DNA of 64,000 bases from Streptomyces sp. E2N166. Lineage in GTDB: Bacteria > Actinomycetota > Actinomycetes > Streptomycetales > Streptomycetaceae. The stretch covers positions 1,934,969-1,998,968 of the forward strand of contig NZ_RAIF01000032.1 of NCBI RefSeq assembly GCF_003671715.1. The letters run 5' to 3'. The notes under the pieces were generated by a model. It did not search any database and had not been told where the DNA came from. It saw nothing but the letters and a program-made list of their open reading frames with translations. Numbering within the stretch: the first letter of the stretch is position 1; the number at the start of each line of letters is the position of its first letter. This document shows, one piece after another, positions 42,911 through 52,407 of this stretch. The position numbers and the translations under genes are program-made.

Positions 42911-44866
42911 CTACGGGAGTCCTCGGGGCCCAGCGGTCGTTGCGGCACCCTGGTCGAGCTCCTCCGGATGCTCGGTGGGGTGGGGCAGGGGGAGTGAGAA
43001 CCACACGGCCTTTCCGCCTTGGGTGGGCAGAGCACCCCAGGAGGAGGCCAGTTGGTCGAGTAGGTTGAGGCCGCGGCCCGATTCCTCATCGGGGGAGGCG
43101 GTCCGAGGGTGTGGCAGAACGGGGCTGCCGTCGCTGACTTCTATGTGGAGTTCGTCTCTGGTCCGGCGCAACCGTAGCCGCAGGGGGTCGCAGGCGTGGC
43201 GCACCGAGTTGGACAGGAGTTCGGAGGCCAGTAGGCAGGCGGTGTCGGAGAGGCTTTCGCAGCCCCAGTCCTGCAGGGTGCGGCGTAGGAAGCGGCGCCC
43301 GTCGCCCACACTCTCGGGTTGAGCCGGCAGGAGTGCGGTGGCAGCGGTCACTGGAGCGGAAGGGACGCGGGCGAGCAACAGTGTCACATCGTCGGCGTAG
43401 TCCTGGAGGCCGGGCAGCAGAGTGGCGAGTACGAAGTCCGCGGACCGGTCCAGGCAAGGGAGGTCGGTGGTGGCCTTCTCCAGGGCCAAGGCAAGGGCGT
43501 CTATCTTTTCTTCGATGTCGCTGGTCGGGGTCTCCACCAGTCCGTCGGTGTACAGGGCCAGTACCGACGCCGGTGGCACGGTCAGGCGGGTCTCCTGGTG
43601 GGGCACCTCGCCAACACCCAGGGGCACGCTGACTGGGACCGGGAGTCTGGTGACCTGTCCGATGGGATCCACCATCAGTACCGGCAGGTGTCCGGCGGAG
43701 CACACCGTCACTGTGCTGTCGTCGGGGTCCAGGATCAGGTAGCAGCAGGTGACGAGCTGGTCGGGCAGCTCGCTGACGACCGCGTCCAGGGCTCGCATCA
43801 GCTGCCAGGGTGGCATGCCGGTCTTGGCCAGGGCGTGGGAAGCCGAGCGCAGCTGACCCATGACGGCAGCAGCTTCCAGACCTCGGCCCATGACGTCACC
43901 GATGAGCACGCCCACACGGCCACTGCCCAGCGCGATCAGGTCGAACCAGTCCCCGCCCACGCCTGGGCCCTGCCGGGCGGGGAAGTAGCGGCTGGAAGTG
44001 TCCATGCCGGGTAGGAGGGCGGGTGAGCCCATCAGGCTACGTTGCAGGGTCAGGGCGACGTGGCGTTGCTGTTCGTAGAGTTCGGCGAGCTGGGCCTCGG
44101 CCGCCTTCCGCTCGCTCACGTCCCGAATGGCCGCGGAGACCAGGGTGCCGTCCGGGGTCTCCAGCGGGCTGAGGCTGATCTCGACCGGGAATTCGGCACC
44201 GTCCTTGCGCAGTCCGTACAGGTCCAGGCCGGCGCCCATGGGGCGCACGCGGCGGTTGCTGACGTAGCCGTGACGATGGGCGGGATGGTGGTGATGGAAC
44301 CTCTGTGGGACCAGCACTTCCACCCGGCGTTCCAAAAGTTCTTCGCGCCGATACCCGAACAGGACTTCGGTCTGCGCGTTGACCAGCTGGATGATGCCCG
44401 CGTCGTCCACGATGACGATGGCGTCCGGAGCAGCCTCCAGCAGTGCTCGGAAGCGCGCGTCGGCGGCCTTTCGCTCGCTGACGTCGCGTACCGCGGCAGA
44501 GATCAGGAGACCGTCCGGAGTCTCCAGCGGGCTGAGGCTGATCTCGACCGGGAACTCAGCTCCGTCCCGGCGCAGTCCGTACAGTTCGAGATTGGCGCCC
44601 ATCGGCCGGACCTGCTGGTTGCCGGAGTAGCCCAGGCGGTGACCCGGGTGCTGGCCCTGGAAGCGATGCGGCACCAGGATCTCGACGGGACGGCCGAGCA
44701 GCTCGTCTCGTGGGTACCCGAACAACGCCTCGGTCTGGGCGTTGACCAGACGAATCATGCCGCAGTCATCCACGATGATCATCGCGTCGGGAGCCGCCTC
44801 CAGCAGCGCGCGAAATGGTTCCTCAGTTACTGGGAACATACGCGGACCCGCCCTGTTCTCGTCCAT
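42911..44866 (-). CDS. PAS-PAS-SpoIIE phosphatase-HATPase switch protein
   Basis: A 651-residue protein. Two tandem PAS domains of about 125 residues are near copies: FRALLEAAPDAMIIVDD and FRALLEAAPDAIVIVDD, each ending SAAxRDVSERKAA. A linker QRHVALTLQRSLMG leads to the SpoIIE phosphatase with GVGGDWFDLIALG, VLIGDVMGRGLEAAAV, LYTDGLVETP and YADDVTLLLAR. The last 130 residues form an RsbW-like ATPase with LLASELLSNSVRHACDP and ESGRGLNLLDQLAS. Phosphatase and kinase-type domains in one chain mean it could both phosphorylate and dephosphorylate an anti-anti-sigma factor. ATG 44866 is used; ATG 44839 is an alternative. Confidence 0.9.
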   Translation of the reverse strand: MDENRAGPRMFPVTEEPFRALLEAAPDAMIIVDDCGMIRLVNAQTEALFGYPRDELLGRPVEILVPHRFQGQHPGHRLGYSGNQQVRPMGANLELYGLRRDGAEFPVEISLSPLETPDGLLISAAVRDVSERKAADARFRALLEAAPDAIVIVDDAGIIQLVNAQTEVLFGYRREELLERRVEVLVPQRFHHHHPAHRHGYVSNRRVRPMGAGLDLYGLRKDGAEFPVEISLSPLETPDGTLVSAAIRDVSERKAAEAQLAELYEQQRHVALTLQRSLMGSPALLPGMDTSSRYFPARQGPGVGGDWFDLIALGSGRVGVLIGDVMGRGLEAAAVMGQLRSASHALAKTGMPPWQLMRALDAVVSELPDQLVTCCYLILDPDDSTVTVCSAGHLPVLMVDPIGQVTRLPVPVSVPLGVGEVPHQETRLTVPPASVLALYTDGLVETPTSDIEEKIDALALALEKATTDLPCLDRSADFVLATLLPGLQDYADDVTLLLARVPSAPVTAATALLPAQPESVGDGRRFLRRTLQDWGCESLSDTACLLASELLSNSVRHACDPLRLRLRRTRDELHIEVSDGSPVLPHPRTASPDEESGRGLNLLDQLASSWGALPTQGGKAVWFSLPLPHPTEHPEELDQGAATTAGPRGLP

Positions 44867-45738
44867 GTGCCATGGAATATGTCAGCATCGACCGGGGCTG
44901 CCGCGGGCGGATTGTCACTAAGCGCCTGTTTGTGGCTCCTCCTTGGCGGAATAGGGCCAGATCGTGCCCGCCCATCACCCGCACGGCCCTCCTGTTCGTC
45001 ACTGCCACTGCCACCGGCCGCCGCCGCCGCGGTGAGGGCCGCCACGGCAGACGGCGCCGACGTCGCTGGGGAGAGGACACACGAGCCGATGACTCGCACG
45101 GGACACGGCACGGCTCCCGGCCGCACTCATCGATCAACGCGTGACCGCCGACCGGGACCGGTCCATCGCTGACCGGCCGGGGGCATGATTCGCCAGTGGC
45201 AAGGGAGGAAGAGGCGGAGTTGACTACCCGCTTCAGAAGTCTTCCCCGCAGCGGCCGTGGCCTGCGCACCACTGGGTATCGCGCGGTTGTGAGGTCGGCC
45301 CGGGAGCGGAGAGCGGGCAGGTACAACGCCCCGTCGATCACCGTGCCGAACAGGACTGGCCGGCCGGACATGACGACGTGCTTCAACTCCGGGAACGCGT
45401 TGGCCGGCGTCGCCGACAGGTGTCCCTCCATCCGGATCGCGTAGCGCGCGAGCGGTCCTTCCACCGGACGGGCTCGGGGCTCCGAGCTGGACGGTGCCCT
45501 CTGCAACGATCCTGCGTTCGTCGACCTCCGGCCCCTCAGCCGGTACAGGTGACTCCGACCCGGCCGCCTCCGGGAAGCTCGCCGCACCGACGTCTGCCGG
45601 CAAGCTCCTCGGACACGGGCCCCGCATCCTCATTACGGGACCGCCCAGGCGTCCACAGGGGGCGGCGGACCGGTTCCGTGGCGGATCACTCCTATCGTGG
45701 AGCAGCACAGTGACGATCAGCACCGAGGCGGGCAGCGC
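44867..45738. other. Divergent gap of about 870 bases with a possible remnant
   Basis: Lies between two divergently transcribed SpoIIE genes. On the minus strand, about 45445 to 45220, ARYAIRMEGHLSATPANAF and VVMSGRPVLFGTVIDGALYL resemble the small streptomycete proteins with a YxIRxEG start and a TVLxGxVxD core, but the ending is out of pattern. It is treated as a possible pseudogene. The rest is unassigned. Confidence 0.3.
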
Positions 45739-46971
45739 ATGAAGGAATCGCAGATCGACTACGAGGCGGTCTTCCACGCCCTGCCCGGCATGGTGGCTCT
45801 GCTCACTCCCGACCTGGAGTACGCCGACGCCAACCAGGACTTCCTCCGACTGGCCGGACGCACCCGCGAGCAGCTACTGGGCCGCTACATCTTCGACGTC
45901 TTCCCGGAGAACCCCAACGACCCGGCTTCGGCCGGCATGCGGGAGACCCGGGCGTCGATGCTGCGCGTCGTGTCCACCGGTGAACGCGACACCATGGCGC
46001 TGCTGCGCTACGACATCGAGGACCGTGACCGGCCCGGCCGCTGGGTGGAGCACTTCTGGAGCCCGGTCAACGCCCCCGTGCTGGACCCGGACGGGCGCGT
46101 TGTGCTGATCGTGCACCGGGTGGAGGAAATCACCGAACTCATCCGCGCCCGCGGCGGCACGGGCAGCGACAGCAGCCGGGCGCGCGTGCTGGAGTCCGAG
46201 CTCTACACCCGCGCCCGTGAACTGCAGGACCTCAATGAACGCCTGCGCCGGGCTCAGGCCCGCGATCGCGAGATCGCCCTGGCCCTGCAGGCGGCGATGC
46301 TGCCGGCCCCCACGCCGGTCGGGCACCATCAGGCCGCCGTCCGCTACCGGCCTGCCGTAGGCAGCCTGAACGTGTGCGGTGACTGGTACGACTTGGTCGA
46401 CCTGACGGGTGACCGGATCGCGGTCGCGGTCGGCGATGTCGTCGGCCACGGTCTGGAAGCAGCCTGCGTCATGGGGCAGCTGCGCAGCGCGCTGAGCGCG
46501 GCAGCCCGGGTCGCCGCCGGCCCGGCCCAGGCACTGGAGGCACTCGGTCTGTACGCCCGCCATGTCGAAGGTGCCGAGTCGACCACGGTGGTGAAGATCT
46601 TCATCGACTGGGGTGCCCACACCCTCATCTACAGCAGCGCCGGCCATCCACCGCCTGTCCTGCTCCACTCCGACGGCACCGTGACCTTCCTGGACCAAGC
46701 GACCGACCCGCCTCTCGGAGTGCGCCCCGAACACGTCCCACGGCCGGAGGCCAGTACGACCTTCACCGAGGGCGCCACCCTGGTCCTCTACACGGACGGT
46801 CTGGTCGAACGCCGACACGAGGACATCGACGCCGGCTTGGCCCGCCTGGCCGGCTCCCTCGTCCGCCACGGGACAGCCGGCCCCGAGGCCCTGGCCGACG
46901 CGCTCCTGACCGACCTCCTTCCCACTACTGGCAACAGCGACGACACGGCACTGGTCGTCATCCGCCTGTGA
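45739..46971 (+). CDS. PAS-SpoIIE phosphatase
   Basis: A 410-residue protein from ATG 45739 with a GAGGCGGG ribosome binding site; GTG 45697 would add 14 residues. The PAS domain spans about 5-140 (FHALPGMVALLTPDLEYADA, LLGRYIFDVFPENPND). A coiled-coil linker of about 50 residues (ELYTRARELQDLNERLRRAQ) leads to the phosphatase: IALALQAAMLPAPTP, NVCGDWYDLVDLTGD, VAVGDVVGHGLEAACVM, LVLYTDGLVERRHED and SDDTALVVIRL. All acidic metal ligands are present; the usual GGD is CGD. It is transcribed divergently from the PAS-PAS-SpoIIE gene. It probably acts on a STAS partner in a sigma switch. Confidence 0.88.
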   Translation: MKESQIDYEAVFHALPGMVALLTPDLEYADANQDFLRLAGRTREQLLGRYIFDVFPENPNDPASAGMRETRASMLRVVSTGERDTMALLRYDIEDRDRPGRWVEHFWSPVNAPVLDPDGRVVLIVHRVEEITELIRARGGTGSDSSRARVLESELYTRARELQDLNERLRRAQARDREIALALQAAMLPAPTPVGHHQAAVRYRPAVGSLNVCGDWYDLVDLTGDRIAVAVGDVVGHGLEAACVMGQLRSALSAAARVAAGPAQALEALGLYARHVEGAESTTVVKIFIDWGAHTLIYSSAGHPPPVLLHSDGTVTFLDQATDPPLGVRPEHVPRPEASTTFTEGATLVLYTDGLVERRHEDIDAGLARLAGSLVRHGTAGPEALADALLTDLLPTTGNSDDTALVVIRL

Positions 46972-47111
46972 CCCGTGTCGTCCGGAGCCCGAGCCACGCC
47001 GCGGCGGAACTGCGGGGACCGGGGCGAGCCCCCGACGCGACTCGGCGGGGGACCTTGCCGCTGTGGTGAGTGTCATGCCCTGCGCGTCCAGCGGCTCTGC
47101 CCGCGAGGGCG

Positions 47112-47761
47112 CTACCGGGGCCCTGACCTCGAACGGCGCTCCTGTTCTCGGTGCCCAGGTCGCCGCCCCCGCCTGCCGAAGACACCTATCGACCGGCTCG
47201 GCTTGGCCGAGCGCTTCACCCAGGCGCTGTGGTCCTGGGCCGAGATGCGGTGCAGCCCGAGGCGGAAGGCGGGGTCCCGCTCTTCCGGAACATCGTCCAT
47301 GGCTCGCAGTTCGACGAACAGGTAGCCGAGGAGCCAGGCGGTGAACGCGCGGTGCAGGGCCAGGGCGCGACGGTCGCCCAGACCCGCGAGGAGGGCGAGG
47401 ACGCGCTCGTCGCCGCGCAGTACCGGCTCGGGTCGGCGGGCGAGGGGCGATGACAGCAGACGGGTGGCGAGCAGCGGCACCACGTTCGGGTGGCGCATCG
47501 CCACCCGGTACGTCGCGAGCGCGACGCGGTGCAGCCCGGCACGCCAGTCACCGTCCGTATCAGGACCGAGATCAGCCTCCACCTCCAGGAAGAACGCTCC
47601 CACGAGTCCGTCGAGCAGTTCGTCCTTGCCGGACGCGTAGCGGTACAGAGCCATCGCGTCGATGCCCAGCCCGCGCATGCTGAGGCCCGGCAGTCCGTCT
47701 CTGTCGACCACCTTGAGGGCCGAGGCCATGACCAGCTCCCGGCTGAACTCACGGCGCGCGG
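47112..47761 (-). pseudogene. TetR-family regulator fused out of context to a GH15 remnant
   Basis: The minus strand reads REFSRELVMASALKVVDRDG, LPGLSMRGLGIDAMALYRYA, SGKDELLDGLVGAFFLEVEA and a helical TetR_C domain (HPNVVPLLATRLLSSPLARR). Four to five residues expected between SMRxLG and the DAMALYRY recognition helix are missing, which shortens the HTH. The frame has no start of its own because it is fused in frame to a glycoside hydrolase fragment. The chimera is most likely non-functional. Confidence 0.65.
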
Positions 47762-48097
47762 TCACCGCCCCGGAGAGCCCCTCGACGACCCGCACGAGGC
47801 AGGGGCTGCTGGCGTGGACAGGCATGAAGTCAGTGATGCGCACAGAGCCGGAGCCGGTCCGCCACTCGCTGTCGAGAACCAGTGTCTCGGGTCTATAGGC
47901 ACGCCGCGCGCAGGGGCCGCGGGCGCCGCGAGGGGCGACACGCCAGAACCGTGGTTCCTCGTTCCGAGCAGGGCGGCCATGCATGCGGGTGAGTCGAACC
48001 GAGGCAAACACAACCAGTCGACCGAGCCGTCCTTGCCGACCAACGCGGCGGTTTCCAAGTCACTGATAAGGGCGTAGTCCTCGATGAGGCTGCTCAT
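47762..48097 (-). pseudogene. N-terminal remnant of a GH15 trehalase/glucoamylase-like protein
   Basis: From ATG 48097 the frame encodes [20 protein letters not shown] and [20 protein letters not shown], the signature N-terminus of actinobacterial GH15 trehalases. After GTRNHG it shifts frame: FWRVAPRG and [20 protein letters not shown], then VRITDFMP are found in the next frame, and the sequence fuses to the TetR remnant near 47762. The catalytic (alpha/alpha)6 barrel is absent. Confidence 0.7.
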
Positions 48098-48353
48098 GAC
48101 GAGACCCACACCGTCGTGCATTTCGCCTGCTTACAGGGTACGCCCGGTCGCGGAGCCCGGGCACGGCCGATGGGCGGCATCGACGACGCTTCTGTCGACA
48201 GCCCGCGGGACGCGCTGCGGGGCGTGGTGACCACTCCGTTGGATTCGGACGCGATGATCGACCGTTGACCCGCCGCTGTCGCGCAGTGCGCCGAAGTCTG
48301 ACGGGCTGATCGTTGGCGTCGTCGCCCTCGTGGAGTCCGGGTAAAGCAGTCGG
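48098..48353. other. Part of a 770-base stretch without a firm gene
   Basis: From the GH15 remnant to the DUF6196-like gene (48098-48868) only the weak small gene below is a candidate. Nothing else is recognised. Confidence 0.35.
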
Positions 48354-48647
48354 ATGTCCCTGACCGTGGTCACCGGTGGCGCTGTCCTCACGGGTTCGCC
48401 TGGCTCCCGAAGCTGTGTGGAGGCAGAGGTGTCGGAAGGTTCTGGCAGGGCTCTGCCGACCTGGGCGTCCTCTGCCGTCTTCGACACCCCTGTAGAGAGA
48501 GACGGACCGCCCACGCACCTGCACTTCCATGTCGCGCGCATTCAGCAGGGCGCGATGGGGATCCCGGAATCGAGCGGAACGTACCGCGTGGCGGTCGAGG
48601 ACGTCAGCGCCTGGACCGTGGGTGACTTCAGTTACTCCGATCACTGA
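48354..48647 (+). CDS. Small hypothetical protein, uncertain
   Basis: A 97-residue frame from ATG 48354. The second half has a coding-like character (PPTHLHFHVARIQQGAMGIP, TYRVAVEDVSAWTVGDFSY) but the first half does not, and no ribosome binding site is seen. It may be the tail of a longer lost gene. Confidence 0.3.
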   Translation: MSLTVVTGGAVLTGSPGSRSCVEAEVSEGSGRALPTWASSAVFDTPVERDGPPTHLHFHVARIQQGAMGIPESSGTYRVAVEDVSAWTVGDFSYSDH

Positions 48648-48868
48648 GCACCTGACTCCCGCCAGCGGTCCGCCGCAGGCCGGGAGCGCCGCGGCGAGCG
48701 GTCAGTGCCCCCACTCGCGTACGCCGGTGGAGCGGCCCTGACCGCTGTTTTGGTTCGTGAGCCTCGGGTTCGTGACACTGCACCAACTCCTCGAACACGG
48801 CGGGCCCGTCAGCGGGCTCCCCGACGCCCCGTCATCTTCGACCGTACCGCCCAGCGCACACGCCCTGT

Positions 48869-49315
48869 CTACTGGCTGTCCTCACCGTCCTCCTCCGCCA
48901 GACTCCGTACATGCGCTTCTGCCTCGCCCAGAAGTTGACCAGGGACGAGCCAGTAGTCGTAGATGCCGCCCTGCGCGGAGTTGTATCCACAGAGCACGGC
49001 CACGCCTGTGCCGAGGCGATCCTTGAGCTCGCTGGCCAGCCAGCCGACGAAGCCGCTGTTGTCGGATGCTGCCGGGAAGTGAAAGGCGAAGACGCCAAAC
49101 ACCTCCGTCTCGCCGCCCTGCGCCGGCTCGAGAACTGACCAGCTCTCCTCGTCGCGTACCAGAGCCAGGGCGTCGGCGGACAGTTGCGGTGCGGGCCCCG
49201 CCGGGTACTCGTGGTATGCCCAATGCCCTGACAAGACCTTGAAGGCGGCCTCTGCGAGGACTCCGCGCAGCCGCGTGCGAGTTTCCTGCGGTGTTTCGTG
49301 GCTGATGCTGACCAT
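48869..49315 (-). CDS. DUF6196-like conserved protein
   Basis: A 148-residue soluble protein from ATG 49315. The sequence MVSISHETPQETRTRLRGVL, HEYPAGPAPQLSADALALVR, DEESWSVLEPAQGG, FGVFAFHFPAASDNSGFVGW, LASELKDRLGTGVAVLCGYN and SAQGGIYDYWLVPG matches the pattern of the family annotated DUF6196, as far as I recall it. The function is unknown. It is not in an operon. Confidence 0.7.
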   Translation of the reverse strand: MVSISHETPQETRTRLRGVLAEAAFKVLSGHWAYHEYPAGPAPQLSADALALVRDEESWSVLEPAQGGETEVFGVFAFHFPAASDNSGFVGWLASELKDRLGTGVAVLCGYNSAQGGIYDYWLVPGQLLGEAEAHVRSLAEEDGEDSQ

Positions 49316-50323
49316 GATCCGTGCAACCGAGCACACCGCCCCGCCATTCCTCGATGTCTGGGCGTTGCACGGCTGCGCCGACGATGTGTCCGATGCTCCG
49401 AGCCTGGTGAAGGGTGGGGCGATGAGACCACGCCGGCGGAGTGGGCGGGCAAGTCCGACGACGCCTCCCCGGCCGTGATGGCCGGCTACGCCGCTGACCT
49501 GGCCGTCCAGGGACAGACCTACACCCCACAACACTGTCGAAGAGCGACGGTTCGTCCGCCCGGCGACGACGCTGCCCGCGACGACGGACCTGTCGATGCC
49601 CACCGCGAGTTCGACCAGGCCTGTCCGTGTGTCCGACCGGAATGCGAGCCTGGAAGACCCGGGTGGCGAGATTTTCGTGCAACTTCAGAGGGCAGCGACC
49701 TTGAGACACCGGCCGGTCGTGACCAGCGGAGTGGCGGTTCGTCGCGGCACCCGGTCCCCCCTCGGCATCGGCATGGAGATCAGCGCGACCTCATGGCCGG
49801 CCGCCTCACCGGCGAGGACACCAGCACCTGGCGCGACCCGACACCACGGAACAAACAGCCGATTCGGGGACGGGAGATCGAGCGGAAGCTACTTCGGCGG
49901 TCACCCGCGGGCCGGATCTCGCTGCTGCGGCGCTCCCTCGGGGTGGCGCGCCACTGACAAAGTTTCCCGCACGGACGACAGGCCTCACGCTACGAGCCGA
50001 AGTCGGTGATCCCTCTGCTCCTGTCCGGGCCCTGGCGTGCCTGGCGCACCCGATACCTGCGGGTTTGAGCGCTCTGGGGGAGATACGGGCCAGGGCCGTT
50101 TGACGTGGTGATTCGGGGTATTCGGATGCACACGCAGTCAGGCAGGCGCCAACCGAGGCGCGCCGCTGTCACCGGACGGCCGGGGCAGGGATGCAGCAAG
50201 GGGCGGGTGGCAGAAATGTGCGCGGGGAGGAACGGTCATGTTCCGGCGGAAGGCCACTGGTCAGTGGGGCGTCGACCGGCGGCACCGTGGCCGGTGGCAG
50301 GAGCCGCGGCCCCACCCGTCGCG
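49316..50323. other. Gene-poor stretch of about 1 kb
   Basis: Plus-strand pieces such as SDRNASLEDPGGEIFVQLQR (about 49640-49700) and REIERKLLRRSPAGRISLLR (about 49870-49930) look like fragments of former genes in different frames, but no family is recognised. Confidence 0.35.
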
Positions 50324-50806
50324 TCAGGCGGAGTGAGCGTCCCAGCCCGCGTCATGGTGTATTCGGCTCGCCGCGGTGTCGCAGAAGGCCTCCAGGCCTG
50401 CCAGCAGCGCGGCCCGTTTCGCTGCGGGCATCTGGTCCAGAACCGCCCGCAGTTCCCGCTCCCTTCGCTCGCGCAGGTCGTCGAGGAAGGCGCGCCCCCG
50501 CTTACTGAGGTACAGGCGTACTTCGCGCCGGCTGGTCGCGCTGACGGCGCGTTCGACGAAGCCGGCGGCCTGCAGCCGGTCGCACAGTCGGCTGGTCGAG
50601 GGCGGCGTGGAGGCGAGGGAATCGGCGAGCGTGCGCAGGTTGATGCCCTCGTGGTGTTCGAGGATGAACAGCACGCGCAACTGGGACGCCGAAGCGGGCG
50701 CCGTCGAGGCCCTGCCCCAGAGCACTTCCAGCAGCTCCGCGGCCGTGGAGGTCACGCGGGCGACCTCGTCGGGCTGGGGGCGGGGGCGGGAAGCAGTCAC
50801 GGTCAC
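50324..50806 (-). CDS. MarR-family transcriptional regulator
   Basis: A 160-residue winged-helix protein from GTG 50806. It has SASQLRVLFILEHHEGINLR, TLADSLASTPPSTSRLCDRL (recognition helix), QAAGFVERAVSATSRREVRL (wing) and LSKRGRAFLDDLRERRERE. The order and length are canonical for MarR. It is divergent from the SpoIIE gene at 50955 with a 148-base gap and may control it. Ligand unknown. Confidence 0.88.
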   Translation of the reverse strand: MTVTASRPRPQPDEVARVTSTAAELLEVLWGRASTAPASASQLRVLFILEHHEGINLRTLADSLASTPPSTSRLCDRLQAAGFVERAVSATSRREVRLYLSKRGRAFLDDLRERRERELRAVLDQMPAAKRAALLAGLEAFCDTAASRIHHDAGWDAHSA

Positions 50807-50954
50807 ACTCTCGCAGGCGCTGGTACGTATCCCAGCGTACTAGGCACGCGAAGCTGGACGCAGACGACTCGGGCGACCGGGACGGCCGGTCGATGGAGCC
50901 AGGTACCGAGCGAGGCCCGTACGGGCCCGGCAAGAGATTGGTGTTTCTATCCTC

Positions 50955-52115
50955 GTGAACAGATTCGTGGCCGCTGAGCGCGCTCTGCGTACGGCGGCGC
51001 CGCATCAGTTGCTCGACGCCGTTCGAAGCGTGCTGATCGAACACTACGCGGCGCAGTCGGTGGAGCTGTTCATGGCCGACTACGGGTTGACCGTACTGCA
51101 GCCGGTGTCCGTGCTGCCGCACACCATGGAACCGATCTCGGTGCACAGCAGTGCCGCCGGTCGGGCCTTCGGTGCCCAGGAGCCTTTCGTCGAAAGCGTC
51201 GGGGACGGCCTGGCGCGCCTGCATCTGCCCGTATCGGTGCGTGGTGACCGACTCGGCGTTCTCTCGGTGACGTTGCCCGACGGTGATTTGGCCGCAGGAG
51301 TTCTGGCCGAGCTTGAGGACGTCGCCCAAGTGCTCGCGCACGAGGTCGTCGTCGCGGAGCGCGACACGGATGTGTACACGCAGGCGCGGCGCAGGGACCG
51401 ATTGACGCTGGCCGCGGAGATGCAGTGGCAGCTGCTGCCCGGCCGCTCCTGCGCCCGGCCGGAGTACGAGCTGGGCGCCCAACTGGAGCCCGCGTACGCC
51501 ATCTTCGGGGACAACTTCGACTGGTCCGCCACCGCGGACCACCTGATGCTCTACGTCACCAACGGAATGGGGGAGGGGATAGAGGCATCCGTGCTGACGA
51601 ACCTGGCCATCAGCGCCCTGCGCAACGCCCGGCGGGCCGGTCTCCCCCTGGCCGACCAGGCGGTCCTCGCCGACCAGGCGCTCTACGCCCACTACCGGGG
51701 CCAGTGCTACCTGTCGGTGCTGATGCTCGACTTCGAACTGGCCACCGGGCGGGTATCCGTGGTGGACGCCGGCTCGCCGCGGATGCTGCGGCTGCGGGAC
51801 GGCGTGGTCGATCGCGTCGAGCTCGAGGCGCAGTTGCCCCTGGGCATGTTCGACGAGACCGACTACGTGTCCCAGGAGCTGCACGCCGAGCCCGGTGATC
51901 GGCTGATCTTCGTCAGCGACGGTGTCTACGGGACCGCCTCTCCGCGGGGGGAGGCGTACGGAGACGCGGCACTGGCCCGGGCCATCCAGGCCACACGCCT
52001 CCTGCCCGCGGCCGAGGTGCCTCGTGCCGTCCTGCGGGAACTGGCCGACCACCGCGGCCGGTCGGCCTCGGACGACGACGCTCTGGTGGTCTGCCTGGAC
52101 TGGCTGGGGCGTTGA
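50955..52115 (+). CDS. GAF-SpoIIE phosphatase-like protein with an altered active site
   Basis: A 386-residue protein from GTG 50955. A GAF-like sensor spans about 10-150 (RSVLIEHYAAQSVELFMADY, LHLPVSVRGDRLGVLSV). The SpoIIE-like part contains AAEMQWQLLPGRSCARPEYE, FGDNFDWSATADHLMLYVTN and GMGEGIEASVLTNLA, LIFVSDGVYG and SDDDALVVCLDW. Active family members have GGDWYD and GDVxGHG; here these are FGDNFDW and TNGMGEG, so the Asp metal ligand of the second motif is Asn. It is a paralogue of the gene at 14043-15243, which keeps that Asp (TDAMGHD). Weak or absent phosphatase activity, with a sensory or decoy role, is possible. Confidence 0.8.
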   Translation: MNRFVAAERALRTAAPHQLLDAVRSVLIEHYAAQSVELFMADYGLTVLQPVSVLPHTMEPISVHSSAAGRAFGAQEPFVESVGDGLARLHLPVSVRGDRLGVLSVTLPDGDLAAGVLAELEDVAQVLAHEVVVAERDTDVYTQARRRDRLTLAAEMQWQLLPGRSCARPEYELGAQLEPAYAIFGDNFDWSATADHLMLYVTNGMGEGIEASVLTNLAISALRNARRAGLPLADQAVLADQALYAHYRGQCYLSVLMLDFELATGRVSVVDAGSPRMLRLRDGVVDRVELEAQLPLGMFDETDYVSQELHAEPGDRLIFVSDGVYGTASPRGEAYGDAALARAIQATRLLPAAEVPRAVLRELADHRGRSASDDDALVVCLDWLGR

Positions 52116-52407
52116 GCGCGGGCGCGGCAGCCGATCCCACCTGGCCGGCCCGGCGCGCTCGGCGCGGCGTCCGCACGGCCCGGTCGACAGGAGGATGTGC
52201 GCAGAATGTGAATGTTGGCGCTCTCGCAGCTGTGCGAGACCCCGCAACTCCCGGGAAAAGAAGGGCAGTCGTCCTTCGCCCGGATGTATCGACGGTCACG
52301 GGGGAGCTCGGTGGTTGCACGAAACCACCATGCTGGGGGACTGTTGTCTTTCGACATCTTTTTCTTCGCTGAGTGAGGTGAGGGTCCACGCGTAGGGGCC
52401 CCGTTGC

